DNA from: Lingula anatina
Taxonomy: Eukaryota > Brachiopoda > Lingulata > Lingulida > Lingulidae
Direction: 5' to 3'
DNA length: 64,000 nt
NCBI RefSeq assembly: GCF_001039355.2
Contig: NW_019775835.1
Span: 399,228 to 463,227, forward strand
The position numbers and the translations under genes are program-made. The notes under the pieces were generated by a model. That model did no database searches. It was not told the origin of the DNA and saw only the letters and a list, made by a program, of their open reading frames with translations. This document shows positions 13,801 to 26,359 of the stretch, piece by piece. Position 1 is the stretch's first letter; each line of letters starts with the position of its first letter.

Positions 13801-16800
13801 TGGTGTCGTTCAGGAGTTTCTCCACCACTGGGATGGAACCCGGGGGCACACAAATGTCCACAGACTTGTTCCCAAGAGGCTCACCCCAGAAGTCGATCTG
13901 GAATTAAACTTCATGAAAATTAAAACCGTTCTCGGTCAAAATGGTTGATACATTGTCAGACGGTTGGCTGACAAACTGACTGACCGTCCAGCTGATAGAC
14001 AGTCTGACTGACCATCTGATCGATTGACCGATTAACTGACCAAAAGACCGACTGGCTAATTGCCTATTACTAATCAACAGATCGACTGACAGATTGGTCA
14101 ACCAACTAACGGGCTGATTGATACAGATATTGATTATCATTCATTGACTGATAATACCTAGAAAAAAATAATGTAGTTCTTTACTACCAAGTAGCTGTAT
14201 GTTAAACAACAGAGAAGGCATTTCTTTTAGGGATTCAGAGTTTCAGATTTGACAGAGAAAAACACTCTCTTCAGACCAGACATCCCTTTAATGTTGATAA
14301 TTTACATGTCATGTTTTATATGACGTTGATATGATGTTTATCATACAAAGCAGGCTTCTTCTTTTGTTAAAAAAAAATTATTATACAGTTATCTGTAAAT
14401 TGCAGAGAAATTCATCAAATTTTGGTCCAAACTAAAGTGTTTCAAGCCTCCGTGTTCAAAGCAGGACCAGACCAGAGCCTATGTTGCACCTTCGGGCACG
14501 CGCCTTCAGGCATTTCGATAGTACGAGAGTCCTTCAGCCAGGTCAACACAAAACGCCGGCAGCAAGTGCCCGGTTAAGTGGTCCTCCATCTGGCGTACAT
14601 TTCCCGGGCGTTTTGTTTAAAAGATTAAATAATCAAGGCTGCATAAAATAGTTAGAAACAGAAGAGGGTAATGAAGGTTTAGAACCGAAATTCCAGACAT
14701 CACCGCAGAGATCTGTTACTGATCCAATTTCCTTCAGAACCGTGCTCGTGTTGTCTATGAAAACACGGGGCTGAAGGCTAACACGGGGCTAACACGGGTT
14801 AATATCACAGAATGAAATGTAATAGCCGTGTTGAACACAAGACCCGACATCCCAACCTTTTCCAACTATTAGAAGCGTGTTTGATCTAACAATAATCCAA
14901 ACTTTGCTCAATTGCACGCCTCGAAATTCTCCCCACGTGCGCGTCTGGGTGTTAATAGTAACAGAAGGGTTTAAGGTGAAGCCAGTGAGTAAACTTGTCT
15001 GAACTCTGGGCACGGAGAGAAGAAGAGGGGATCCCGCGGGGAATGCCCCAATAAGTCTAGGGCGCCTATAAATAACGCTGTAATCTTACGGAAGACGTAG
15101 ACGACGTCGCATAGTGTCTTCTGTACAACTCTCAGTCAAGGGGGCGTATAATTCCATCAAAAGCGCCGGAAACTTGTATCAACTTCTTTGCCTTCAAAGA
15201 GCTATTCTTTATTTCTTAGATTTATTGGATTAAATACACAGCTGTTTGATACTGCACAAATCAAGAAATATCAGTCTCTGCACGATCACCGGAAACCGTA
15301 AACCGGTATTGAAATGTATTTTAAGCCTTTAGTCTCTACTAGGCCCAAAGGCCACTCTATGGTTATTGTTACCATTGCATTAGTAGAAAATGCACCAAAT
15401 AAAGTTAGTGTTGAGTGAAATGTAAATTAGGTTGACCAAAAAAGAGGAAACAAGCGGAATAAATTTAGCTTCAAAATTCCACCAAAAAATTCAGCTGATG
15501 ATTAAGTTCGTAAATATGATTGTTTCTACACATATAGGTCTAAAAGACATACGGCACACGGTCTTTTCTAAGGTGGCACGATATACTTTCGATAAGAAAT
15601 AGTTTGATTAAAATACAGAAATTATTTAGTAAAAACCAAGGCACGAATAAATAAATTGATGGATAAATAAATAAAAAAAAACGTCTGAAATTTCATTGGT
15701 TAAAAGATGCGTAAAGGCAGCATTCACTACAGCGGACTAACTAGTCCGCACATCAAACATGGCTGACCCACTTGATGCTTGTTGCGTGACCCCTGCGGGG
15801 AAACTATTCAGTGTCTGTTAGGGAATGGCTTTTACGTAAGTCCACTGTTCTGAATGTGGCCAAAGAATTGTTCAAGATATAAGTGAAAATGTGTTAACTT
15901 ACCCCTAGAGAGTGATACTGCTCCAGGTCGCTGAGCACCTTCATGCCTAGTTTCCCCGGCGACACACGCAGAACCTGATATCTTGAAAGGAAAAATAAGA
16001 TTTGTTGACATATCTTGTGAAGAAGGGAACTAACAAGAAATAGGTGTGGACTAAGACAATTATGTGTCTTTGTAAACATGCCTGTTAAAGATGCCCAATG
16101 GACATAAATACGTCTATAAAATAGAAAAGTGGGAAGAGAAAGATCTTATAACAGTTAACCAAACAGATGAACGTATGTCTACATAAAGGGCCTATTGCAT
16201 TAGTTTTACCTACAGTTTAGCGAGAAAACGAGTGAAAAGCAGTCAGACGGACGGACAGACAAACAGACGGACTGACGTGCAGATAAGCGGGCATGAAGAT
16301 GGACAAACAGACAGACGGACGAATGGTTACGAGGACTGAGGAGTGATCGGGCAGATAGACAGACGATAATTAATCCATTCTAATCCCAGACAAAAACGAA
16401 TAAATTTCTAAATCGTGTGGATGAAATAAGAGCTGAAGCAGCATGGGTGGCCGTCATTCAAACAACCTCGCAACAATTCCTGAACATGTTGGCCACAGGT
16501 GCTGTCTTGCAGCAAATAATATATATGCCTGGTGGTGAACCCACAACTGCATTCGTTTTGTTTCTAAACGGTTATTCCATTAGTCCGTAGTCACCAAGCA
16601 TACAAAGTCAATAACCCCTTTGCTTTTTGATTGGTTTTGAATTGGTTTGGACACAACGTGCTATGTGGTCTTTGCAAGCGTTTAACTTCCTACTGGGGGA
16701 ATTGTTTGAGCTACCACAGTATATTTCCCCAACCAATTACCTGCAGCGCTCTGGCGGACCTTATTACTGCAAGGCAATAAGACCCCCCAAATGTACGTGC

Positions 16801-17680
16801 AATTAGCGTGATATATATATATATTTTCTGTGTTTCAACCACCACTGGCAAACATGCAGCTTGGGAAGTAATTTCCTGATTGGCGCGCTTGAGTGAGGCT
16901 TTGGCACACATACTGGCACACCAGAGGAGGGGGTAACAAAAAGATTAAAAAAAAAAGTTGCGTTGTTTCACACGGCATATATAATACATTAGACGAGGAA
17001 AATTTCGTTATAATATGTAGGGAAACACGGGTTCTGACAAGTTTCTCATTATATGTAGATGACCCCCTCCCCGTAACCCTCCCCCAGGGACCCGCCATCC
17101 ACACACACACACACCGAATATACAGAGGATGTGTTTGGAATACGTGTAGGAGCCAGTTTTAACAAATTCAGACCAAAATTTTGGTCCTAACTTTTGTGGA
17201 TTGTGTGAAAATAAAGACCAAGAATGAGAAATTAATTTGGGGAAACTGAAAAGCTGGTAGAGATTATCCTTACTGTCACCATTGCAGGTTTGTATAACTG
17301 CTCCGATATGTACTTAGTTTTATTCATTTTCTTCACCGATGGATATTGTGGTCCAGTATGGGATAAAGAGTAATCAGCGAGTTGAGAACAGAGATTTAGC
17401 AACTCGTTATTCACTCCTCGTCAACCTGTAATCGTTATATTATATTATTATACCCATCAGTAACACATGAAAACCGTTTATATTTGAATGCTTGTCAATT
17501 AACACTACATCACTAACAAAAATTTGATGGATTGTCTCATGCAAATGTCATCGTTCATAAATGCCTAAATAGCAGTTCACCAAGACAACGTTCCACCGCA
17601 GAAATTATACTTAATGGCCTAAAACAGCATCATCACGAAACAACAAGCTCCAATCAATTTCTATCGAGACGGAAATTCTA

Positions 17681-17727
<47 letters not shown>

Positions 17728-20700
17728 ATATAATAATAATAATAATAATAATCAAACAATTTATAATTTATAAGATGAAACGTAGTAGGATAATTCTTTT
17801 TTTCTATTTTTATTTTCCTTTGGACAAGGGGCGCTGACTGAGAAACATGAATCTGACCACATCACGTATGACACGCCCATTGCATTCAGCAAACCACCGG
17901 ACTGTGAAATTTCAAGTCAAAGCCTTCACTTTGATTTTATAGCCGGCTGGCATCGCTTAGTCGACTTTACTTACCTACCATCTGTACGGGTCGCTCGCAT
18001 CCGACAATATTTATCATTTGTCTAAGCGATTTAAAGCGTTTCGGGCCACAACGTGTTTACCAGATTCTCGCGGTTGCCCGCAAATTCTAACAAGATTCAA
18101 AAACACCGAGTTCAGATATCTGAGGTTCGTTTTCGAAAAAAATGCCATTAAAAAAGAAAGAACAATACATGTAAGGAAGGAAAAAAGACAGAAAAGGAGG
18201 AAGACGGAAAACTACAGAAATACAGATTGAGATTCATCTCATTTTAGTTTTAAACCACAAAATGGAAGTAAAACGCACATCTCTTCGTGACATTTACAGG
18301 AAATAATGAGCTTAAAAACGCCTCAGAAACCAGAAGTCTACGTGCTAGACTAGTAAAAACCAATCGAGCTTTTAGTTTTCAACGGTAATCGGTTTGTACC
18401 CTGTCATTGCTTCTTAAATTAATTACAGGATGTTCTAGCTTTCGATCGAAACTGAGCTATCTCAGGATGACATCTGGACAGATGCACGATCTTTCCCCAT
18501 ATCAAAGCACCCAATATGCCACATTTGCCGTGTCATCCTCTTAAACAGAGCACAATGACAGCTGTAAAAATCGTGCCATCTAGCAGCGTTTTTGGCACGT
18601 TATATCATACGGCCGTTTTGCAAGTTGAATTTGCCATTCTCCATTGGCACTGCAATAACGTATAAAGGAACGCTAAATTACACATGGATGATAAAGACAC
18701 GTCAATATCTTCTGTTAATTTCTAATAAAACGCATCGCAAGCAGGTTGTAAATGACAAAAGTTCTGTTTAAGTGCGTGGTCAATAAAATGCTGACCTTGT
18801 TTCACCCCTCGTATGATCGCATATTGACAGAGACGCTTTCGGCATTCATTTGCAACAGAGAGGAAAATCCGCGATGCTCACGAGTAATCTGAGTGGAAAA
18901 ATCTCGTCTGCAAACAAACCGTAACCTCGGACGATCTTCCAAGTGTTTGAAGACAATTCTGCCTTTTCTTGACTTTCTTCTGCTTTTACTAAGCGATATG
19001 CTATTTTCAGAAGAGATGTCAATCAGGCGTAGCTTTGATGTAAAGCTAATAGTGGATGCGGTACGATTCCAGGAGGAAGTGGAATCTTATTGTTTCATGA
19101 CTTATAACGGTAACAGTAAGGCGGACTGACATATTTTATTTAGTCCTCAAAGACCATTTGTCTGATAGATGTAACATTACAGATTACTTCCAATAAAAAG
19201 AGAACGTGACAATACAAAAGACAGATGGTTACCAGGCTGATGTGCAAATTACTTCTTTAACAATGCCAAGAGATAAACGACAAACCATGAGAAGGGGGAA
19301 GCACATCACGCCCCTCCTCCCACCCCGAAACTTGCTTCCCTTTGCAGTCTTTTGGGATGCGTTTACTCAAACCGGTTCACGTCTTAAACACTCCACTAGT
19401 TAACCAAAGTAACTAGCCATTGTCTAATACGCTCTTAGCAGAAAATACCACTCTCACCTGAGAATGATGTTAAGGTCCAGCACAGAGTATATCTGTGAGA
19501 TTTATCAAGATGTGAACAATACCTGAACAAGAATTTAGGATCCAGATCTAATGGAACATAAGGGGGAAAGTGGTCATCTGCAAAAACTCAGAAGAAGGAG
19601 ACATAGATTAAAGACCTGCTTGGCTGAGCCGCAGGTAAAAACCAGAGTAATACCTCTCCCCCCCCCCCATATAAATACCCCTAACAAGCAAACAGACGTG
19701 CAGCCCTACAAGCAAGTCCTCTGGCGACAGGTTATTAGAAGTATCAATCAAGCAATCGAACTAACAATTTCCTTCGCTCTGTCATTTGTCAATCGGGTTC
19801 GAAATTAAAGCTCACCAAAGCGTTGGAGTGACAATCATTAGCCGCTTGTCTGCAGCACGGTTCACAAACATGTCCAATTTCACAGTGGTATTACCTTCTT
19901 ATTGAATTCCATGAGGGTGATAATTTCAAGAATACGTGCGACTTAGCAAAAGACCACTGACTTAGTCATTTCTCTAGGTGGAAATATTGAATACTTATGA
20001 GCATAATACTCACCCCTTCAAAGGTCGGGAATATCAACCTGACTTTTTAGCTTACACGTGGGGCTAGATTTTTTTAAACAAACAACTTCGCCGTTCCAAC
20101 TGAACCCAAAATCACATCTTTTAAAGGTAAACATTATTTAAATTCGCCTTCCAATAGTTTTGGAACAAAAATGGCTGACGACAGCCGGGTGAGAAATTAG
20201 ATGCATTGTCTTCTCAAAAGTGCGTTGATACGAGAACTGATATTATAAGTACACAGTCTTTACTAATTTCTGTTAAGATAAAAGGAGACATCGCAAGGAA
20301 GGACCTAAATGCCAAACTGATTATACTTGTATTAACTTGTTTTGAAGAACAAGAGCGAATTCAGAATTCGTAATGTCAAACTTATTAGTGCAATAGATTC
20401 ACACTGCTGCATATGAGATCAGTATGCTCAGTTTTCATCATTGAACCAACCTATCGTTGCTTTGGTCTTCTTTGTTAATTACATGTGCTATCTTTATCAA
20501 GTGTGTCTGTTGAGGCGCGTTCATAGCAAAGTTAGGTCGACCCTAAATATAATATATGCTGCTAACCAAATCTGCGTGACCAGACGTGTCGCACGGGAAT
20601 TGGTTTAAAAACCAAGGAGGATCGGTCCAAGTTGATTGCAAACGCGAATAGGTGTTTCTTATGTATGTGTGTCTTAATAGGTGCGAAACAATATCACCTG

Positions 20701-22558
20701 TGCGTCATCCCCGTCTCCTCTCCATGCCATATGGTGTAGGGAAACAGGTAAAATGACTGCTGTCGCCCTCCGGAATCACAACATTATAAGTCAATGACGA
20801 AACAATTGCCAGAATGGTAAGTCTATGCCCTTCCCTAAATCACAGCCGCCGTGGCCCTTCCCATATACCATGAACAAAATGACGAATCGTTATTATGTCC
20901 AAGCTTAAACTACCTCTTTCCCTCAGCCCCCCTCCAGCCCATGCTCCAACTCTTGTAGCCGTGGCAATGAAAGCCAAACGTTACGTTTGACTGTACAAGA
21001 TACGGCTGGAAAAGGGGTTTTGTAGCTGTAAACCAGCCCAGTTAAACACATCATTCCTCTCGTTTATTAAAGCTGCAAAATTTATCTAATTAAATCTTAT
21101 ATGTTTACGTTAGAAAGTCTCTCGACGAAATCGGGAGAGATGACAGGTCTGTATATTTATGTCAAAGTGTGAAATTTTTGATTGGCGAGCGTGTGTTACT
21201 TGCGTCTTAGATTGGTCGCTTTTTGTTGACGACGTCGATACAAGGAATGCTTTGGCACTGTAGCGGATCGGAGCAGGGGAAAAATGGTTTATTGGTAATC
21301 TGACCATTTTTGGGTCTTACTGTATAAGATTTATTTGCGCAGCTACGTTATAAAGGCATATCAACAACGGACCCTTTCTGACATAATTGGATGAGTTGTC
21401 GTTGGCTGGGCCATGAAGTATTGGTAGACATTCATCTCAACCTTTCCCCTAGGGTTGCAAGTTATTTCTCGACCCTTCTTGTTGGCCAGTGTCGGAGAGG
21501 CATGACTTCACGGCCTATGACGTCACATGCTACCCCCCTAGTTTCCTGAAGTCTTTCATTAGTGATTCAAGTCCGGATTTAGCACGACTTCACACTTAGA
21601 TATTTCGCACATTCATTGAGTGATAATTTCCTAAACGTTCCATATTACAGATCATTGATAAATGGTGCATATCAGGACACATAAAGACGGGACATTAAGA
21701 AGATAGACGTCGATCGACTAAATATCGACGTTTTTATGACGTCATTTAGAGGTCGACTAAATGAAGTCACAGGAACGTTGGAAATTAGCCCCCCAGTATG
21801 AGACAATCAGCGTACATGTTCATTTGTAGGTAGTACCGGGTACATTCTGGTGAGGGTTGCTTTGTGCTATATCGTTGGTAAATTAAAGACGTTATCTAAC
21901 CGCTTTCTTGTTAGTTTTTGGTTTTGGGGGAGGGGGAAGCAGTGTAGATACACTGACCAAACAAAAAGTGCAGGCATGTACAGTACTCTATTTATATCAA
22001 CATATACGTAAGGCCGCCAAATATTAACAATAAACAGCAAGTTCATTCACTGGATTACATTACTTCTAAATTGTTAATTGAGCATATTGCCTGCAAAGCC
22101 GCGCGGATAGACGATATGAAAACACGGAATCACTTCAACGTAAGATATTTAACCATCAGCACAAACAAGATATTGTCAAAACAGAATGTTAACATTCATG
22201 TCTGTAAGTGTTCATAACAACTGATATGCGCCACACACTCAACTCAATGTAATTCTTACACATGCATATTATTCACTTTTGGTGTTTCAACAGAAAAATA
22301 AATGCAAAGCGAAGATCATGCAGTAACTGCCACGAACGTAACCCAAACATATGTGGATATTAAATGACGAGTATGTACTGTATAACAATATATGAAATGC
22401 CGAAATAAAAAGGACTATTTCCTAAATACCAAGGCGACTTACTCGTCGAATCTCTTGACTGTGTCATCTCCCTGGTCGTTTTCTTCTAGAGGATAGGCCA
22501 AAGAAGAACCCAGCAAAAGTAGCGAGACCAAGAACGTATGGTGCCAAGACAGCAGCAT
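4877..22558 (-). CDS. Secreted zinc metallocarboxypeptidase, carboxypeptidase A/B type (M14A), complete
   Basis: Eleven minus-strand exons join in phase to 462 codons: 22558-22443, 15981-15903, 13897-13764, 10835-10724, 10278-10177, 9875-9765, 9180-9070, 6677-6584, 5942-5716, 5461-5377, 5094-4877. The protein begins with a signal peptide (MLLSWHHTFLVSLLLLGSSL), then an activation domain (YQVLRV, IDFWGEP, NVQSLIDREA), a basic RKRR site, and the catalytic domain. Zinc ligands are in HGREW (H69/E72 of bovine carboxypeptidase A numbering) and FHSYSQLW (H196). Substrate and catalytic residues are present in LWRKTRS (R127), DANRNF (N144, R145), ILYSAAG (Y248) and TLELRDTG (E270). The specificity position 255 is Phe (GASFDWA), not Asp, so it should prefer hydrophobic C-terminal residues as A-type enzymes do. 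It would be a secreted zymogen that trims peptide C-termini. The exon at 9180 uses the acceptor TTAG because it restores the family length between HxxE and NPDG. The vertebrate enzymes are about 420 residues; the extra length is in the propeptide and C-terminus. Confidence 0.93.
6727..6756. repeat. (CT)n microsatellite
   Basis: An uninterrupted CT dinucleotide run in a carboxypeptidase intron, just upstream (genomic +) of the exon carrying the DANRNF motif. It makes spurious serine-leucine or arginine-glutamate open frames. Confidence 0.9.
7349..7398. repeat. (CT)n microsatellite
   Basis: A CT run with one CCCT interruption, followed by a short CA run, within the 6678-9069 intron of the carboxypeptidase gene. 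Confidence 0.9.
7771..7834. repeat. (GA)n microsatellite abutting two interspersed repeats
   Basis: The GA run is broken by two GAGAATGA units. On its left is the sequence AGGGATAACAACTCTTCG, identical to the terminus of the MITE at 8034, and on its right is the repeat found again at 29.2 kb, which is also preceded by a GA run. The microsatellite is therefore probably part of the mobile unit. Confidence 0.8.
7832..8033. repeat. Interspersed repeat, near-identical copy at 29206-29404
   Basis: About 200 bp starting at AATCATACTTATCTAGAG and ending CAAATATGTTTAA recurs in the same orientation inside an intron of SLC7A6OS, with only a few single-base differences. Both copies are preceded by a GA run. 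It has no coding potential. A recently spread non-autonomous element, or a piece of a larger one, is the likely explanation. Confidence 0.85.
8034..8398. mobile_element. MITE with AAGGGATAACAACT terminal inverted repeats
   Basis: The left end reads AAGGGATAACAACTCTTCG and the right end AGTTGTTATCCCTT, so the termini are inverted repeats. The interior has no open frame and includes a long A-rich tract (8220-8282). A second copy lies in the opposite orientation at 50764-51107 with the same internal landmarks (GCCATCAGTGGAGGTCA, ACTAACTTTGAATGT). The size, the ends and the absence of coding sequence fit a DNA-transposon MITE; the superfamily is not determined. Confidence 0.8.
9280..9515. mobile_element. 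Foldback/MITE-like element
   Basis: Arms 9309-9350 and 9439-9480 are inverted repeats matching at about 37 of 42 positions (core TTTCTCGCTAAATTGCTATC). A second inner pair (CCTACTGAAGCTGCTA and its complement near 9403-9418) pairs too, giving one long hairpin. Related pieces occur at 34798-34915 and 36276-36482, sharing GATCGA, CTCC and CCTACTRAAGCT blocks. The element sits in a carboxypeptidase intron. Confidence 0.75.
13522..13672. mobile_element. Short inverted-repeat element
   Basis: The left end GTTCAGAC then ACTTTGACCGAAAATCGG is mirrored by CCGATTTTCGGTCTAAAGT then GTTCTGAAC at the right end. The interior is about 80 bp and non-coding. It lies in a carboxypeptidase intron about 90 bp from the exon that encodes the IDFWGEP motif. 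Confidence 0.65.
13950..14140. repeat. Degenerate GACTGACC-type simple repeat
   Basis: A run of loosely repeated GACTGACC, GATCGATTGACC and GACAGACT units with no fixed period. It generates a fake serine- and glutamine-rich open frame on the minus strand. Confidence 0.7.
16236..16365. repeat. Degenerate (ACGGACAG)n simple repeat
   Basis: Purine-biased repeats of GACGGACAGACA type decaying into unique sequence, within the 15982-22442 intron of the carboxypeptidase gene. Confidence 0.7.
17679..17753. repeat. (ATT)n followed by (AAT)n, self-complementary
   Basis: About 45 bp of ATT repeats run directly into about 25 bp of AAT repeats, so the two halves can pair as a hairpin. It lies within carboxypeptidase intron 1. 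Confidence 0.85.
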
Positions 22559-22765
22559 GTTTTTTTCCTCAGATTAAAACAGTTCCTCACTTTAGAAGTT
22601 TACAACGGAACAACCGCCTTGGCGTTAGAAACATTCACTTCAACAGTGCGTTTTTTTTTCTCTTTAGGTTCCCGCTGGACCAACCACCTGGTCGGCCAAC
22701 ACGCTCAGTTCGTTGCAGTCTCTGTGAAAAGTCGATAAAATTGGCTCACACGTTCTTCTAGGCGT

Positions 22766-22774
22766 GTTATAAAG
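22766..22774 (-). promoter_or_regulatory. TATA-like box upstream of carboxypeptidase
   Basis: On the minus strand the sequence CTTTATAAC lies about 210 bp before the carboxypeptidase ATG. A start site about 30 bp downstream would leave a 5' untranslated region of roughly 180 bp. This is a sequence match only. Confidence 0.3.
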
Positions 22775-25130
22775 ACAGAAAATTACTTAATTTTACACCC
22801 CCGGAGTGTTCATTAGCACTGTAATGTTCAAGGGGTGTGAACAATCGGTAAAACGCTGGAGGAATGGCGTTCTTTTTCACAGCAATGTCCTTTAATCTTT
22901 CTCCAAAGATGCTCTACGTGATGCCAAGATCTCGACACTGTGCTGAGCAGGTCTGAGCAGGTCTTCCAACTTCGTGGGTAAAAGCTGACGTCCACTGCGA
23001 AACCAAACGTGACTCAGAATGAATGAAACACGTGCATTATTCCCCCATTTATAATTTTTAGGCGTAAAGTTTGATTTGTATTCATCGGTGCCATTCCTAT
23101 AGCCGCGTGGTTTCACGGTGACGTCTTAACACACTGGCCTAAGTATAACTTACGAGGGAAATTTGACTCCACTGCTTTCCGGAAGTTTTCCTTGAAGCGT
23201 GTAAAAGCGGGTTCACACAACAAAATTGGAACGGATCCGGCATCGTTCCATTTCACTTCAGTTTTTATCGAAGCTGAATATAGGGTTCTCGCGATCTCCA
23301 CTCCAGCAGCAGGCTACGTGGTGGAATGCAGTGAAGCTATCTTGATGTGTGCTGTATGGCCACTGTAGTATCACTGCTGTCGCCGATTGCGTGAAAAGGA
23401 ACGCTTAACAAACCTTAATGTTTTACTCAGTGTGAACGCGCTTCGAGTCAGCTGACATTCAGTCGTAATTCAGGCTTGGTTTGCTGTGTATGTACATAAC
23501 TTATTAACTGAACTTCTCGCTTTGACATCGCGGAACAATGTAGTGTTTACACACTAAAACTGCGACATATCTGATCACATCTTTTTCCCCTTCCTTCTTT
23601 ATTCTTTTTTTTCTACATATAATTTTGCGCTTTCATACAGACGAATATCTTTTGAATTAGGAAGAAATTGAAATACAGCATTCTAAAGATTGTACACAAG
23701 CAATGTACCAGTTCGAAGCTTATATTTGAACCAGAATTAACTCAAATACTTTTTAGGATGTCTCATTTATATTTTTTCACACAAAACAGCATGACCTTAA
23801 CATATCCCTAATTTCATTGCTAAAATATAGTTTGGAGATATGGAGTTAATCATTTTTCTTTGGGTGTAGTGGGTAATTTCCGCAGAGCTGGTGTTCGAAA
23901 ATAATTACGCCAGTTAATCATAACAAAACAATTCAGCCTATGAATCAAGACACACAAAAAAGGGATAATATTTGAACAAAGAGTTAAAGGATCATATCAT
24001 CTGAAAAGTGCAAGTCAATGCAGCGTTTACACACCAGAAAAAAACGAACACACTTTGAACTGAGGGGTATTTGCAATATCGTTACGCCTACGAATAGGAA
24101 TAATCATATATTTCCTTGATTTATCCGCGGCCGGTAATCGCGTTAAACGCTACGACTCTGGAGAATCAGCGGCACCACGGTGCGTCGGCTGCCAGCCACG
24201 AGGGTTAATTCTATGTACAAAATGTAATCTGTTTACATCCTTTATTATAGAAAAAGTCGCTCGGCCGACGACGAGAGATTCACCCCACGTTTTCATTTTA
24301 TTAATCTGAACACGACAGCCATGCAATATCTTCCCGCTGGAGGCGAGGATTAAATGTAATGGTAAAGGAAATATCCGACAGGGTTTAGCCGTTTCTTGGA
24401 ACTTTGAGACTGCAAGAGTTGCGTAACTTAAGAACAGTGACGTAAGTTTACCGACTTAGACACGATTTCAAACGCCACCGTGCCAATTTTATATTGATTG
24501 GACGCAGAACCTGCGATGTAAATGACGTAAACAGCTTTGTTTTAAGTGAATCCATAGGTACCTGATTTTTCAGTCAATTGTAATGGATCGTCTCACAGGG
24601 CCAAACCCAAAACTGTCTCATGAAATCGTTCTAGTTGGGCCAAGTGTGAAAGCGCCCCTCTTCTCTTCTCAATAGAATTTCTGGCTTGTCTACATTATCG
24701 CGGAGTTTTGACATTCTCATTTGCAAGAGAGAGAGAAAGAAAGCGGCGAACTATCATTTATTTCATCTTTGACAAGAAATTGTTTTCAAGCTTTTTGCTT
24801 GCTGGATTACGAAACACTTCAAGTGACATTGTTTTTCATTATCTCTCTCCTTTTGTGTGTGTGTGTGTAGATTGGGGTGGGGTGGGGTTGAAAAAAATTA
24901 AAACCAGTCCAGAGCTTACCCACCAACAAGCCCCCTTCGCAACGCTCACTCGGGTTTCATCAAGAACCCATTACTAGATAGTTAACTGGTAATGGTGCTG
25001 ACTGGCTAGCTTGGCTGACCACATTGGAGAGTTTTACCAGGGAAAGAATTACTGGTTTAACATGCCTGAGCGTTGTGGTCTTCGAATCTTCGGTCTTCTA
25101 AAATCTCATGGCAGCCGTAATTTGTGTATT

Positions 25131-25304
25131 TGGTCGCATTCAGACCAGGTTGATCGCGGACTAACTTGAAAGGTTGTCGCCTAATCCCCTAATAGGCTCT
25201 TAATAGTTTCCTCACGGACATTAGGCGGTAAACTTTCAAGTGGGTCGGCCATATTTGATTAGGGATCTGTTAGTCCAAGGATCTACCTCTGTTGTGAATG
25301 CGGC
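25131..25304. mobile_element. Inverted-repeat element (CGCATTCA ends)
   Basis: The left end GGTCGCATTCAGACCA is an imperfect complement of the right end TGTTGTGAATGCGGCC, and inner blocks (GCGGACTAAC / GTTAGTCC, AACTTGAAAG / CTTTCAAGT) also pair. It resembles the element at 52476-52596 in having a GGCCGCRTTCACA-type end. Non-coding. Confidence 0.55.
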
Positions 25305-26275
25305 CTTTGTAGACATTCACCCATTAGTTGTACTTGCAGATAATATCGTGATTCAAACACCCCGAGTTTCAGAGATTACTGCAGATTACTGTCTTGCTGC
25401 CACTCAAACTCAGGCTTGGATCAAGTGCATCTGTTCTTTCATTAAATTTAATCCAGTGGATTCAAATTCAATTCAAAGAATTAACACGCCTAAATACAAA
25501 AACGATTTATAACACAACTTTTCATGCTGAATATCGACCAAAACTTGCTTTAAGATAGTCCCCAGTATCTACAGTCTTCCAGCTCAAAGGGCCTTAGTTT
25601 CGCAGTTCATTTTCAGTTAAATATCATTTAACTATTTATATCTAATTTTTCCACGCTTACACAATTATGGTAAAAACGTCTAAGGTGAATTGTTTTCTTC
25701 GTGTCAATAACAGTCGGTTGATTCTCCCTCCGAATTTTAAAAAAGAAAATCTAAAAAGTTTTTAAAAGAATTGTATTTGACGAAACAAAAATTGCAGGAA
25801 AAAAGATAAAAGAAAAAAAAGGAATCCTAATTATCATCTCCCTCGTGGGCAGTCAGCTTTATCGTATTCACATATAAAGTGAGTTCCAGAGATCACAGCA
25901 AATTATCAGCATTCCTGTACTGTCCATATTTATTAGAATCTCAGAACTCGGGGTGAAATTGGAACAAATTTCAAACATAACGCAGTTTGAGTAAATTTCA
26001 AATTGTGGTCACATGACGAATACAAACTACATAAAAATCAGCAAACATAAATGAGAGATCAACACTAACGCCCCATATACCCTACTGTGAATTCTCTTTG
26101 TTTTGAGTTCAGCATTGGGCGTCTTCCTTTAAAATTGCTGCCGGCATAATGACCACATTTACAGACCCTAGGAAATGCTTACGACTTAATGACAGCTTAA
26201 CTTCTTATGTTAAATATCAGAAAACATTTTAATTGCTATGGTTAGATTAGTCAGCACCCGTGGACACAGCAGTAT

Positions 26276-26359
26276 CGCCCCCTATAGTGCATATGCGTAA
26301 GCAGACGCTCTATCCCGCCGCGCCCCCTATTGTGCAATTGCGTAAGCAACCATTCTATC
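26276..26359. repeat. Tandem duplication of a 45-bp unit
   Basis: The block starting CGCCCCCTATAGTGCA (26276) recurs as CGCCCCCTATTGTGCA (26321), and both continue with GCGTAAGCA and a CTATC end, at 45-bp spacing. Confidence 0.7.

Larger units (their letters stand above)
15982..22442 (-). other. Carboxypeptidase intron 1 (6.5 kb)
   Basis: The longest intron of the gene separates the signal-peptide exon from the activation-domain exon. It holds the simple repeats listed separately and two further TGACGTCA palindromes near 21519 and 21737. No exon of another gene was recognised on either strand. Confidence 0.7.
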